NCBI GenBank assembly: GCA_934667425.1
Contig: CAKULV010000018.1
Location: forward strand, 1-55,568
Reading direction: 5' to 3'
Length of the DNA: 55,568 nucleotides
DNA from: an uncultured Kiritimatiellota bacterium
GTDB taxonomy: Bacteria; Verrucomicrobiota; Kiritimatiellia; RFP12; UBA1067
Below, in pieces: positions 16,367-24,815 of the stretch; the stretch's first letter is position 1, and each line of letters starts with the position of its first letter. Under the pieces are notes generated by a model, which saw nothing but the letters and a program-made list of their open reading frames with translations, was not told the origin of the DNA and did not search any database. Made by a program: the position numbers and the translations under genes.

Positions 16367-18391
16367 ATGAAGCGCGCGGGAAACCAGATTGTCCTGGTCG
16401 GGACGTACCGGCCGGAGAACGCGGCCTGGATCGCCGGGAGGCGGCTCTACAACCTGCCGCTCCCGAAGTGCGGCAGGCTCGCGTTCCATGGGCGCGTCGG
16501 CGGCATCGTCCTCTTCGCCGAAGGGGCGCGTCCGCTCGCGTTCACGGTGCGCTTCAAGGAGGTTGCCGACCGCGCGAAGCTCGCGGCCCTGGGCTATTCC
16601 CTCGCCGCGCCGTCGAAGGCCCACGGCGAGGCGTATGCGCTCTACGAGCTGACGGCGGCGACGACGCCCCTGAAACTGCTCGGACGCAAGACGGCGGAGG
16701 TCTATGTCTGTTCGTCGCGCTGTCCGCGCATTCGGATCGATGCCGCGTTTTACGCAAAGCCGTATCCGAAGACGGGCGGGCGCTCGATGCCGCTGCTCTT
16801 CGACAGCCTCAAGCCCTATATCGAGAAGGGCCTGACGGCGACCGCGTTCGACCCCGTGCAGATGGATTTCTTTGATGAACTGATTCCTGTTGTCGCCGGG
16901 GCATTGTCGACAGAAGGGAACGAGTTACGTTTGGCGACCGTTTTCAGCGGCATTGGCGCGATTGAGCAGGCGTTGCTGCGGACTCATGTAGACCATGAAA
17001 TCGTGTTCGCGTGCGACAACGGCGACCAAACCCCGTTTGTCTGTGGTGCGGTCGAATGGCAAGAATGCGTGGATGCGTTTAAGAAATTGAGCCGCGATGT
17101 TGATACGCTGATGCCTGTGTCAGAGAGCCAACGTTGGGCGGCGGACATGATTCGTGGTCAGCGCGACACCATTCAAGCACTCCTGAACGGGGCACCCGCC
17201 ATGAGCAAGCGCCCCGACCGCGAGCTGAAGGATCGCGTCCAAATGCTTTATGAGGCACTGGGGTTCTATCAGTTCCGCGTCACATGGGAAGCCGAGGCTG
17301 ATTGGCGCAAACGCAAGCGGCTGGTCGATACGCTCTACCGTCCGCTGCTGCCTCGCAACAAGGTTCGGCAATCCTATTTGGCGAATTATCCAATCTCCGA
17401 GGATCGCTTTCACTGGAATGTGACATTTTTGGAGGGGCGGCCTTATCGAGGAAAGGTTGATCTCTTTGTCGGGGGAAGTCCCTGCCAGTCGTTCAGCCTC
17501 GTCGGGAAGCAGATGGGACTGTCCGACACGCGGGGGACGCTTTTCTACGAATATGCTCGGCTCGTCTCTGAAATCCGCCCGAAGTGCTTCATCTACGAAA
17601 ACGTTCGTGCGCTCTTGAGCAATGACGGCGGGCGCACATGGAAGACGATGTCCAAGGTGTTTACGGACCTCGGCTACGACTGGAAGCATCAGGTGCTGAA
17701 CGCGAAGGACTATGGCATCCCCCAGAACCGCGAGCGTGTCTTTGTCGTTGGCTTTCGCAAGGATCTCGGCGTTGGAGATCGCTTTGAATTTCCGAAGCCG
17801 AAAAAACTTGAGACGACGATGCAGGATTTTTTGCTGGATGTCGTGCCGGGGAAATACTACCTTCCCGAAAAAGGCGTGAAGTTCGTTCTCGACGAGGGAA
17901 ATCTCACGAAGCGCTACACGCAGGTCGATGGCAAGGTTCAGCTGTGCCAGAAAAAGAACCAGCAGTTCAATTGGCATGGGGATTTCGTCTTTGTCGATGA
18001 GGGCACTGCCAAATCGTTAGGAATGCCGGAGATGGAGAAATACTACCTGTCCGAGAAGGTTAGGAAGTATGTCCTTGCGACTGGCACGAAGACGTTTTAT
18101 TCGCGACCGAAGACGGACTTGGCGATTGCCCGACCATTGCTGACTTCCATGCACAAGATGCACCGTGCCGGTGTGGACAACTACATTACGCGGGAGGGGC
18201 GGATTCGCAAGCTTGCGCCGCGTGAATGTCTGCGCCTGATGGGATTCAGCGATACGTTCAAGATCGTCGTGCCGGACACTCCGATGTACCAGCAGGCAGG
18301 GAACGCGATTGTCGTTGACGTGTTGGTGTCGATTTTGGATTCGATCAAGAAAGCCATGCCGGGCATGATTTCAAAGGAGGGTCGAGGATGA
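16367..18391 (+). CDS. Cytosine-5 DNA methyltransferase with an extra N-terminal domain
   Basis: A 674-aa protein whose C-terminal ~480 residues hold the C5-MTase motifs: I (LATVFSGIG, near 193), IV (GGSPCQSFS, catalytic Cys 373), VI (YENVRAL, near 411), VIII (QNRERVFVVG), IX (PRECLRLMGF) and X (QQAGNAIVVD). The spacing from motif I to motif IV is about 180 residues, longer than the usual 60-100, with an insert of charged helices. The first ~180 residues (starting NQIVLVGTYRPENAAW) are a separate domain I cannot name. Its codons are richer in GC than the methyltransferase part. The gene overlaps the next by ATGA, as expected for a modification gene with its endonuclease. It probably protects host DNA; the target is unknown. 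Confidence 0.9.
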   Translation: MKRAGNQIVLVGTYRPENAAWIAGRRLYNLPLPKCGRLAFHGRVGGIVLFAEGARPLAFTVRFKEVADRAKLAALGYSLAAPSKAHGEAYALYELTAATTPLKLLGRKTAEVYVCSSRCPRIRIDAAFYAKPYPKTGGRSMPLLFDSLKPYIEKGLTATAFDPVQMDFFDELIPVVAGALSTEGNELRLATVFSGIGAIEQALLRTHVDHEIVFACDNGDQTPFVCGAVEWQECVDAFKKLSRDVDTLMPVSESQRWAADMIRGQRDTIQALLNGAPAMSKRPDRELKDRVQMLYEALGFYQFRVTWEAEADWRKRKRLVDTLYRPLLPRNKVRQSYLANYPISEDRFHWNVTFLEGRPYRGKVDLFVGGSPCQSFSLVGKQMGLSDTRGTLFYEYARLVSEIRPKCFIYENVRALLSNDGGRTWKTMSKVFTDLGYDWKHQVLNAKDYGIPQNRERVFVVGFRKDLGVGDRFEFPKPKKLETTMQDFLLDVVPGKYYLPEKGVKFVLDEGNLTKRYTQVDGKVQLCQKKNQQFNWHGDFVFVDEGTAKSLGMPEMEKYYLSEKVRKYVLATGTKTFYSRPKTDLAIARPLLTSMHKMHRAGVDNYITREGRIRKLAPRECLRLMGFSDTFKIVVPDTPMYQQAGNAIVVDVLVSILDSIKKAMPGMISKEGRG

Positions 18392-19368
18392 AAATTGAAG
18401 GTCGTGAATATGCGTTCCAAGACGTCTCTCGCGTCTTGACCGTGCCGGACTGCAACGTCCTCGGACCGAATAAACTCGGTTCGGGAAATGGCGAGGCAAA
18501 GTTCTATTTCGGGTCGAAATCCGACTTGAGGAAATTTGCCTGCGGAAAGAAGACTCTAGAATGCTTTTTTCTCAAGAGCGATCTATTGAACTATATGCAG
18601 GCGGCCCGGAAAGAGTATTCCTGTCCGACGCAGAATTACGCGGGGAAGCGCGAGATGCCGACACTGTGGGCGACGCGTGTTGAACAGATTTCCAAACTGC
18701 CGGATGTCATCGAATTCACAGTGGAGATTCAAACGCAGATTGAGGGTCCGCGAGGGTATATCAATTCGAGGGATGAGGCCTACAAGCTGTTTCGCACGTT
18801 GTCATTGCCACTGATCAGTTACATTTCCATCATGCGGTTGAAAAGCCCGAATGGAAAGACCGTCTACTACTGGAAGCTGTTCGTTGACTTCAATGCGATC
18901 GTTCAAAGGGGCATTGTCCCGCAGGTCTTCACGTATGGCAAAAAAGCCGAGGAACATGAGGAGAAACGAGTTGTTGAGACGAAAGCTAAGGGCTATGGAC
19001 GGGATTCGGCGGGCCAGCGCAGATTCCGTGACAAGTTGCTGGAGGAGTGTCCGTATTGTCCCTTCACGAAGATCTCGGACGAACGGTTGCTTGTGGCAAG
19101 CCATATCAAGCCCTTTGCCGTGTCGGAAGAGACGGAGGCGTTTGACCCGAAGAACGGCTTTACGCTCTCGCCGCTCTACGATAGCCTGTTCGATCAGGGT
19201 TTCATTTCGTTTGACGAGAAGAAGTGCCTCATGGTCTCGAACTGGCTTTCGCCCTCCAACCAAGAGCGCTGTCACATCAAGAGCGGCGATTTCGTTCAAA
19301 TGCTGCCGTTGGATGAAAAGCGTGAGTTCTACCTGAAGTATCATCGCCAATATGTGTTCAAGGGGTAA
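18388..19368 (+). CDS. HNH endonuclease, probable restriction partner of the methyltransferase
   Basis: A 326-aa protein whose last ~120 residues match the HNH_2-type nuclease: CPYC, VASHIKPFA (first His), DPKNGFTLSPLYDSLFDQGFISF (Asn and the LFDxG signature). In many HNH_2 proteins the middle motif is NHD; here LYD replaces it. The first ~200 residues are an unrecognised domain (FQDVSRVLTVPDC, ILFYFG-like strand region, EIQTQIEGPRGYINS) that may recognise the target. The start overlaps the methyltransferase stop by ATGA, so the two are translationally coupled. Restriction of unmethylated DNA is inferred from that pairing. Confidence 0.8.
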   Translation: MKIEGREYAFQDVSRVLTVPDCNVLGPNKLGSGNGEAKFYFGSKSDLRKFACGKKTLECFFLKSDLLNYMQAARKEYSCPTQNYAGKREMPTLWATRVEQISKLPDVIEFTVEIQTQIEGPRGYINSRDEAYKLFRTLSLPLISYISIMRLKSPNGKTVYYWKLFVDFNAIVQRGIVPQVFTYGKKAEEHEEKRVVETKAKGYGRDSAGQRRFRDKLLEECPYCPFTKISDERLLVASHIKPFAVSEETEAFDPKNGFTLSPLYDSLFDQGFISFDEKKCLMVSNWLSPSNQERCHIKSGDFVQMLPLDEKREFYLKYHRQYVFKG

Positions 19369-19625
19369 TGGCGAAGATGCGAGAGTTTACAAGATTGGAT
19401 CGGCAGAAAGTCCTTGAATACGTTGAGGATGCGGTTACCGCACAGGGAGGGGTAATCTTGAAAGTCCTTCAGATGAGGACTGTTGTTAAGTTCTTCATTG
19501 TGGATTGCGCTATTTGGAATGTTGCGGATCATGTGAATCAGAGACTTGGGAAGTTCGCTTATCCGTGGGAATCGTGGGCTTCCAAACAAAATTTGCTGAG
19601 GGTTGGTTGGCGTGTTCATGGATGA
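19368..19625 (+). CDS. Small 85-aa ORF coupled to the HNH gene, unknown
   Basis: The ATG overlaps the HNH stop (TAATG), which favours real translation. The product starts MAKMREFTRLDRQKVLEYVEDAV and has a basic helix and a W-rich C-terminus ending WRVHG. I recognise no family. It could be a third component of the restriction system or the left part of a truncated gene, since the following 470 nt are non-coding and rich in repeats. Confidence 0.4.
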   Translation: MAKMREFTRLDRQKVLEYVEDAVTAQGGVILKVLQMRTVVKFFIVDCAIWNVADHVNQRLGKFAYPWESWASKQNLLRVGWRVHG

Positions 19626-19726
19626 GTGTAATGCAAAACCGTAAAAAGAGAAATTGCGAGGTGAAACTGGCGCTGCCCACAAAGGGCGAGATCACCCCCT
19701 TGGGCAGAGATCGCTTCTCCGTGTCT

Positions 19727-19755
19727 CACCCCTCTAGCGACTGCTTGCGCGGCTC
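19727..19755 (+). repeat. Dispersed repeat, copy 1
   Basis: 29 bp beginning CACCCCTCTAGCGA; 27 of 29 positions match 55540-55568 at the right edge. Confidence 0.65.
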
Positions 19756-19821
19756 GCTTCGCTCGGGGGATAAGTGCCTCCGTGAGGGACTTCCCCTTGC
19801 GCGACCGTCACTGTTTGCTTT

Positions 19822-20027
19822 AACACAGAGCGGCCTGCGGCCGGGCGAAGGGAGGCGGACGGGAGGTTCGCGCCGTGCGCTTCGTCCGCCCCGTTCGCAC
19901 ACTCATTCCCATTTGGCTTTTGGGCATGTTCCGTTTTCGGGGCTTCTGACGCGCAAGAGCTGTTCGCGGAATGTGCGAAGCGCCCCTCCCGCGACGCTCC
20001 CCTTGCCCCGCGAAGCGGCTCTGTGTT
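19822..20027. repeat. Segment bounded by 10-bp inverted repeats (MITE-like?)
   Basis: AACACAGAGC at 19822-19831 is matched by its exact reverse complement at 20018-20027. No transposase and no clear target-site duplication were seen, so a mobile origin is only a guess. Confidence 0.3.
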
Positions 20028-20097
20028 TCATTAAAAAACATCAGGGACAGGACGAGGGGATTTGTTTGCGGTCTCATCAAACAAGAGGAGCGGCGGC

Positions 20098-21534
20098 ATG
20101 ACGTTGATTGAACAGATCGCGCAGGGCGAGAACGCCTCGCTTGAGTTCAAGGAGGCGCGGCCGAAGGATTCGCTGAAGTTCGTCAAGACCGTCGTGGCGT
20201 TTGCCAACGGACGTGGTGGGCGGTTGCTGTTCGGCGTCGAGAACGAGACGGGACGGATCGTCGGCATTCCGCGCGAGAAGGTCGCCGCCGAAATGGACGC
20301 CATCGTCGATGCGGTCTCAAATACGTGTTCGCCGCGCATCTCCATCGACGTGAAGCCCGCTGTCGTCGACGGCAAGTCGCTGATTGCCGTGGACGTGAAG
20401 AGCGGCGAAAAGACCCCGTACTCGGTCACGGCACTTGGCCTCCGCAAGGGGACATTCGTGCGCGTCGGCGCGACATCGCGGCAGGCCGAGGAGCATACGT
20501 TGAAGGGGTTGATTCTGTCCGGCGACAACCTGAGCTTCGACAGGCAAGAGGCTTCAGGCGTTACGGTCAAGGCCGCCGACATCGCAGAGACGTGTCGCCT
20601 CATGACGGAGATTGCCCGCCGGAACTGCACGACGGAGGCTGAACGGCGCGAGATCAAGGACATGACGGCGACGCGACTGGTGTCGATGGGGCTGCTGAAA
20701 CGTCGGGGCGGAAAGCTCTTTCCGACGTACGGCTACTGCATCGTTGCGGGATTGCCGGCGGAAGATGTCCTTTTCCCTCAGGTCAAGTGCGGTGCGTTTC
20801 GCGGCGTGGCGAAGGGCGATTTTGTCGATCGTCGGACGTGTGAAGGCGGAATCGTCTCGCAGATAGACGAGGCTTACCAGTTCGTGCTGCGCAACATTCG
20901 CGTGGGGACGGAACTGGTCGGCACGGCGCGGAGGGACGTCTACGAGTTGCCGATCGACGCGATTCGCGAGGCTATCTGCAATGCGGTCTTCCATCGCGAC
21001 TACCTGTCGCCGTCGTGTGTCTACGTGGCCATTTACGACGATCGGCTGGAAGTCGTCTCGCCGGGAGGCCTTGTCCGCGAGATGACGATCGAGGACGCGC
21101 GGAACGGCTTCTCGAAGATTCGGAATCATGCCGTCGGCGCGGCGTTGGAGTACATGGGCGAGGTCGAAGGCTGGGGCGGCGGCGTTTCGCGCTATTTCGT
21201 GGCGTGTGAAAAGATGGGTCTTCCGCCGCCTGTCGTCGCGGAGGAGTCGGCGACGCTGAAGGTGACGTTTTATCGGATGCGCCAGACGCTGACGACAGGA
21301 AAGGCCGTCGCGAAAAGTAAGGAGAAAAGTAAGGAGAAAAGTAAGGAGAAAAGTAAGGAGAGAATCCTGGCTGCGCTTGCGAGTCGTCCGGAATGGACGA
21401 CGGCGGATCTGGTGCGGGAAACGGGGCTTTCGCGTTCGGGGATTGAAAGGAATCTTCGTCTGCTCAAGGCGGAGGGCCGTCTGCGGCGGGTCGGCGCGGA
21501 CAACGGCGGAACCTGGCAGGTGCTGAAAGCGTAA
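20098..21534 (+). CDS. AlbA_2/Schlafen-type putative transcriptional regulator or ATP-binding protein
   Basis: A 478-aa protein. The N-terminus has the AlbA_2 (divergent AAA_4) pattern: ENASLEFKEARPKDSLKFVKTVVAFANGRGG and LLFGVENETGRIVG. The middle matches the HATPase_c_4 region found with it (PIDAIREAICNAVFHRDY, VYVAIYDDRLEVVSPGG). A KSKE repeat then leads to a winged-helix-like end (ILAALASRPEWTTADLVRETGLSRSGIERNLRLLK). Proteins of this type are common in defence islands and near restriction genes, and the position here agrees. The frame opens at 20062, but GAGGAG precedes the ATG at 20098. The molecular role is unknown. Confidence 0.75.
   Translation: MTLIEQIAQGENASLEFKEARPKDSLKFVKTVVAFANGRGGRLLFGVENETGRIVGIPREKVAAEMDAIVDAVSNTCSPRISIDVKPAVVDGKSLIAVDVKSGEKTPYSVTALGLRKGTFVRVGATSRQAEEHTLKGLILSGDNLSFDRQEASGVTVKAADIAETCRLMTEIARRNCTTEAERREIKDMTATRLVSMGLLKRRGGKLFPTYGYCIVAGLPAEDVLFPQVKCGAFRGVAKGDFVDRRTCEGGIVSQIDEAYQFVLRNIRVGTELVGTARRDVYELPIDAIREAICNAVFHRDYLSPSCVYVAIYDDRLEVVSPGGLVREMTIEDARNGFSKIRNHAVGAALEYMGEVEGWGGGVSRYFVACEKMGLPPPVVAEESATLKVTFYRMRQTLTTGKAVAKSKEKSKEKSKEKSKERILAALASRPEWTTADLVRETGLSRSGIERNLRLLKAEGRLRRVGADNGGTWQVLKA
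21312..21359 (+). repeat. In-frame 12-bp tandem repeat (four copies)
   Basis: Unit GAAAAGTAAGGA repeated four times, encoding KSKEKSKE... between the ATPase-like region and the winged helix. Copy changes would not shift the frame; they would lengthen or shorten the linker. Confidence 0.9.
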
Positions 21535-21569
21535 TCTGACGATGTTTGATACGGAGGCTTCTGATTGTC

Positions 21570-22502
21570 ATGACTGACGTAAAGGAACTGATGGCGAAGG
21601 TGGGGAAGATAAGGATACTCACCAACAAGCTGATAGACGACCAGCTTGCGGGCGACTACCACTCGACCTTCAAGGGGCAGGGCGTCGAATTCGACGAGGT
21701 GCGTCCCTATGTGCCCGGCGATGATGTCCGCACAATAGACTGGAACGTCACTGCACGCACAGGCGAGCCATTCATAAAGCGCTTCAGCGAAGAGCGTGAA
21801 CTCACCGTGCTTTTCCTCGTGGACATTTCCGGCTCGCAGTCGTACGGCAGCGTAGTGCGTTCCAAGGCCGAGCTCGCCGCAGAGGTCACCGCCCTCCTGG
21901 CGCTCACGGCGATAAGGAACCAGGATAAGATAGGGCTGATCCTGTTTTCGGACAGGATAGTGAAGTTCATCCCTCCACGCAAGGGACGGCAACCTGTCAT
22001 GCGCATTGTACGGGAGGTGCTTGCCGCAGAGGATGATGCGGTTGGCGGTACGGATGTCGCCGGGGCAATCCGCTTCTTGAACGGAGTCCAGAAGCGGAAG
22101 TGCGTAGTGTTTCTCGTGTCCGACTTTCAGGATTACGGCGCACAGGGTGAAAATGCGGGAGACAGCGGCGATTCGCACCATCAGGCATCTTGGAAAAGGC
22201 TGCTCCAGGTGATGTCCAGAAGGCACGATGTGGTGTGTGTCGCGGTGTCCGATCCAGCCGAGCGGAGCCTGCCCGATGCAGGCCTTGTGGAGCTTGAGGA
22301 TCCCGAGACGGGCGAACTTGTCCTTGTGGACACGTCGGATAGGCGTGTGCGCGATTCCTTTGCCACAGCGGCGGCGGAAGAGGAGGATGATCTCATGAAG
22401 TTCTTCAACAGAAGCGGGATCGATCACATATCGATATCTACTGACCGTCCCTATGTCAACGAGGTGCGCACGCTGTTCAAGCGTCGCGCGCGCAAACGGT
22501 AG
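21570..22502 (+). CDS. DUF58 domain protein, MoxR partner
   Basis: A 310-aa protein of the DUF58 family. The signature GQGVEFDEVRPYVPGDDVRTIDWNVTAR is present, followed by a VWA-like fold (VLFLVDISGSQSYG, MIDAS-type DxSxS). DUF58 proteins sit beside MoxR ATPases in nearly all genomes that have them. Here the moxR gene is 5.2 kb upstream, separated by the restriction block. The ATG at 21570 has GGAGG 12 nt upstream, a rather long gap. The GtrA gene follows at 22517. Confidence 0.9.
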   Translation: MTDVKELMAKVGKIRILTNKLIDDQLAGDYHSTFKGQGVEFDEVRPYVPGDDVRTIDWNVTARTGEPFIKRFSEERELTVLFLVDISGSQSYGSVVRSKAELAAEVTALLALTAIRNQDKIGLILFSDRIVKFIPPRKGRQPVMRIVREVLAAEDDAVGGTDVAGAIRFLNGVQKRKCVVFLVSDFQDYGAQGENAGDSGDSHHQASWKRLLQVMSRRHDVVCVAVSDPAERSLPDAGLVELEDPETGELVLVDTSDRRVRDSFATAAAEEEDDLMKFFNRSGIDHISISTDRPYVNEVRTLFKRRARKR

Positions 22503-22516
22503 AGGAGTGTTTGGCG

Positions 22517-23071
22517 ATGGATGGCGATGTGATGGCTGATGGCGAACGCAAGGTTTCGGACAAATGGTCTAGGGCCATGCGTTTCCTTTCGCACGATGGC
22601 GGTCCGTTCGCGCAATTCGTGAAGTACGGCGTAATCGGCGTGCTGTCGACCTGTGTGCAGACGGGCATATTCTACGTGCTTGCCGCAACGTGCCTGAAAT
22701 GTCTCACCCCAGACGACTTTGCCGTGAAGCTTTTTGGGCTGCCCCATGCCACGTTCACGGGCAATGAGGCATGGTATGCCTCCCGCGGAATGCTTGCCGC
22801 GTTGGCTACGGCCAGCGGCTTTGTCGTGGCCAACGTGTTCTGCTGGCTGATGAACCGCTGGTTTGTGTTCACGCCTGGGAAATACAAATGGCACATTGAG
22901 CTTGCGATGTTCTTCGGGGTATCCACAGCCGCGACCTTGATGGCTCTCGGCGTCATGAAGGTGCTGATCGACCAGTTCGCGATCATGACTACGGTTGCCG
23001 TTGTGGTAGAGATCGTGGTTTCCTTCTTCGTCAACTTCTTCATGCGCAAGTTCGTCATCTTCAAGGGGTGA
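22517..23071 (+). CDS. GtrA-family membrane protein
   Basis: A 184-aa protein with four predicted membrane segments. Visible motifs are FVKYGVIGVLSTCVQTGIFYVL and FVVANVFCWLMNRWFVFTPG, typical of GtrA/DPMS-like flippase-associated proteins. The family helps move polyprenyl-linked sugars across the membrane during O-antigen or polysaccharide modification. GAGGAGTG is 8 nt before the ATG. It follows DUF58 by 14 nt and precedes the threonine deaminase promoter. Confidence 0.85.
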   Translation: MDGDVMADGERKVSDKWSRAMRFLSHDGGPFAQFVKYGVIGVLSTCVQTGIFYVLAATCLKCLTPDDFAVKLFGLPHATFTGNEAWYASRGMLAALATASGFVVANVFCWLMNRWFVFTPGKYKWHIELAMFFGVSTAATLMALGVMKVLIDQFAIMTTVAVVVEIVVSFFVNFFMRKFVIFKG

Positions 23072-23161
23072 CGATGCCATCTGCGGTTGACGATCGCGCC
23101 TCCGTTCGACAGGAAGAGCATGCTTGGTGGCGCCGGAAACTCATGTCTGCGCCGGCGGCGA

Positions 23162-23190
23162 TTGATGTTGGATGCGGTAATTGGTATAAT
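23162..23190 (+). promoter_or_regulatory. Sigma-70-type promoter of the threonine deaminase gene
   Basis: TTGATG (23162-23167) and TATAAT (23185-23190) are 17 bp apart. A leader of about 15 nt carries GGAGG before the ATG at 23212. Confidence 0.75.
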
Positions 23191-23211
23191 TAACGCTTTC
23201 TTGGAGGTGTA

Positions 23212-24744
23212 ATGGTGAAGAAGGATGACAAAACTCTGCAGGTCGAATACCTGAAGAAGATTCTCAACTCAAGGGTCTACGATGTGGCGTCCGAGACCCC
23301 TCTGGATGAGGCTGTAGGGCTCTCGCGCAAATTGGGGGCGAGGTTCCTGCTGAAGCGCGAGGATCTCCAATGCGTACACTCGTTCAAGCTGCGCGGCGCG
23401 TACAACAAGATGTCCCAGCTTCCAAGGGAGGCCCTCGCGAAGGGCGTGCTGGCGGCCTCTGCCGGAAACCATGCGCAGGGAGTGGCCCTCTCGGCCAGAA
23501 AGCTCGGATGCAAGGCGACGATCGTGATGCCGGTGACGACTCCTGAGATAAAGGTGAATGCGGTCAAGGGCCTTGGCGCACAGGTCGTCCTGGCGGGAGA
23601 CAGTTATTCAGATGCCGCCGAAGCTGCTGCCAGGCTTGTCAAGGAGCGCAAGCTCACGTTCATCCCTCCGTATGACGACGAGGATGTCATTGCCGGCCAG
23701 GGAACCGTGGCGATGGAGATAATCAGGCAGAACCCCGGCGCACTCGATGCCGTGTTCGTCCCCATCGGCGGCGGCGGCTTCGCCGCAGGCGTGGCGGTAT
23801 ACATCAAGGCCGTGCGTCCGTCCGTGAAGGTGTTTGGGGTCGAACCTGAGGATTCGGACTGCATGGACCGATCCATCCGCGCGAAGAGGATCGTCGTCCT
23901 TGAAGAGCCCGGGCTCTTTGCGGACGGCGTGTGCGTGAAAAAACCGGGCCACATAACGTTCGACCTCTGTCGCCGCTTCCTCGACGGCATCGTCAAGGTC
24001 TCCACAGCTGAGACCTGCGCCGCGATAAAGGACGTGTTCGAGGCCACCAGGGCGATCTGCGAGCCCGCCGGGGCGCTTGCGCTCGCTGCTGCGAAAAAGG
24101 TCGCGAAACAGGGCGAGACGTATGCGTGCATCGTCTCAGGCGCAAACATGAACTTCGACCGCATACGGTTCGTCTCGGAGCAGACCGAGATAGGCGAGCA
24201 CCGCGAGGCGATCCTGGAGTGCCGCATCCCGGAAGAGCGCGGTGCGTTCAAGACTTTCATACGCAAGCTGGGCCGCAGGAGCATAACCGAATTCAACTAC
24301 CGCTACTTCGACGAGAAAAAGGCGTACGTGTTTGTCGGCCTTGCGGTCTCGGACCGTGCGGAGACGAAAAGGCTGATAGAACAGCTTGCAGCCTCGAAGA
24401 TCGGCACGATAGACCTTTCGGACGACGAACTCGCGAAGGAGCACATCCGCCACATGGTCGGCGGCCACACGCGTGGCATAAGGGACGAGATCGCGTATGC
24501 GTTCGAGTTCCCGGAGCGCCCAGGCGCGCTGATGGATTTCCTTGAGGCGATATCGAACCGCTGGAACATCACGCTCTTCCATTACCGCAACCATGGCGCA
24601 GACCACGGGAAGGTGCTGGTGGGGATGCAGGTCCCGCAGGACGAGCGGGCGGCGGCGAACCGCGCATTCAAGGCGCTTGGGTATGCATTCAAGGATGTCA
24701 CGAACAATCAAGCCTACAGGCTGTTCCTCGGCAATCGCGGATGA
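23212..24744 (+). CDS. ilvA: Threonine ammonia-lyase (biosynthetic threonine deaminase)
   Basis: A 510-aa PLP enzyme converting threonine to 2-oxobutyrate for isoleucine synthesis. The PLP lysine is K59 in SFKLRGAYNKM, and the phosphate-binding loop is IGGGGFAAGV near residue 185. The C-terminal ~180 residues hold two ACT-like regulatory domains (FKTFIRKLGRRSITEFNYRY; FEFPERPGALMDFLEAIS), as in the isoleucine-inhibited biosynthetic enzymes; length fits that class. A GTG at 23215 is a less likely start because the ATG at 23212 fits GGAGG. Confidence 0.95.
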   Translation: MVKKDDKTLQVEYLKKILNSRVYDVASETPLDEAVGLSRKLGARFLLKREDLQCVHSFKLRGAYNKMSQLPREALAKGVLAASAGNHAQGVALSARKLGCKATIVMPVTTPEIKVNAVKGLGAQVVLAGDSYSDAAEAAARLVKERKLTFIPPYDDEDVIAGQGTVAMEIIRQNPGALDAVFVPIGGGGFAAGVAVYIKAVRPSVKVFGVEPEDSDCMDRSIRAKRIVVLEEPGLFADGVCVKKPGHITFDLCRRFLDGIVKVSTAETCAAIKDVFEATRAICEPAGALALAAAKKVAKQGETYACIVSGANMNFDRIRFVSEQTEIGEHREAILECRIPEERGAFKTFIRKLGRRSITEFNYRYFDEKKAYVFVGLAVSDRAETKRLIEQLAASKIGTIDLSDDELAKEHIRHMVGGHTRGIRDEIAYAFEFPERPGALMDFLEAISNRWNITLFHYRNHGADHGKVLVGMQVPQDERAAANRAFKALGYAFKDVTNNQAYRLFLGNRG

Positions 24745-24815
24745 GCATGTGAGCATGTGGCGCGGGCTTCGCCAGAGTGTGATGCCAGCGCCACGGAAGC
24801 AATGGAGCCGGTGCG

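Larger units (their letters stand above)
19626..20097. other. Non-coding, repeat-rich interval
   Basis: 472 nt with no supportable gene. It holds a 29-bp sequence also found at the right window edge, a 206-bp segment bounded by short inverted repeats (19822-20027), a GGCGGAC/GTCCGCC inverted pair (19854-19860 and 19884-19890), and the ribosome site of the next gene. Confidence 0.6.
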
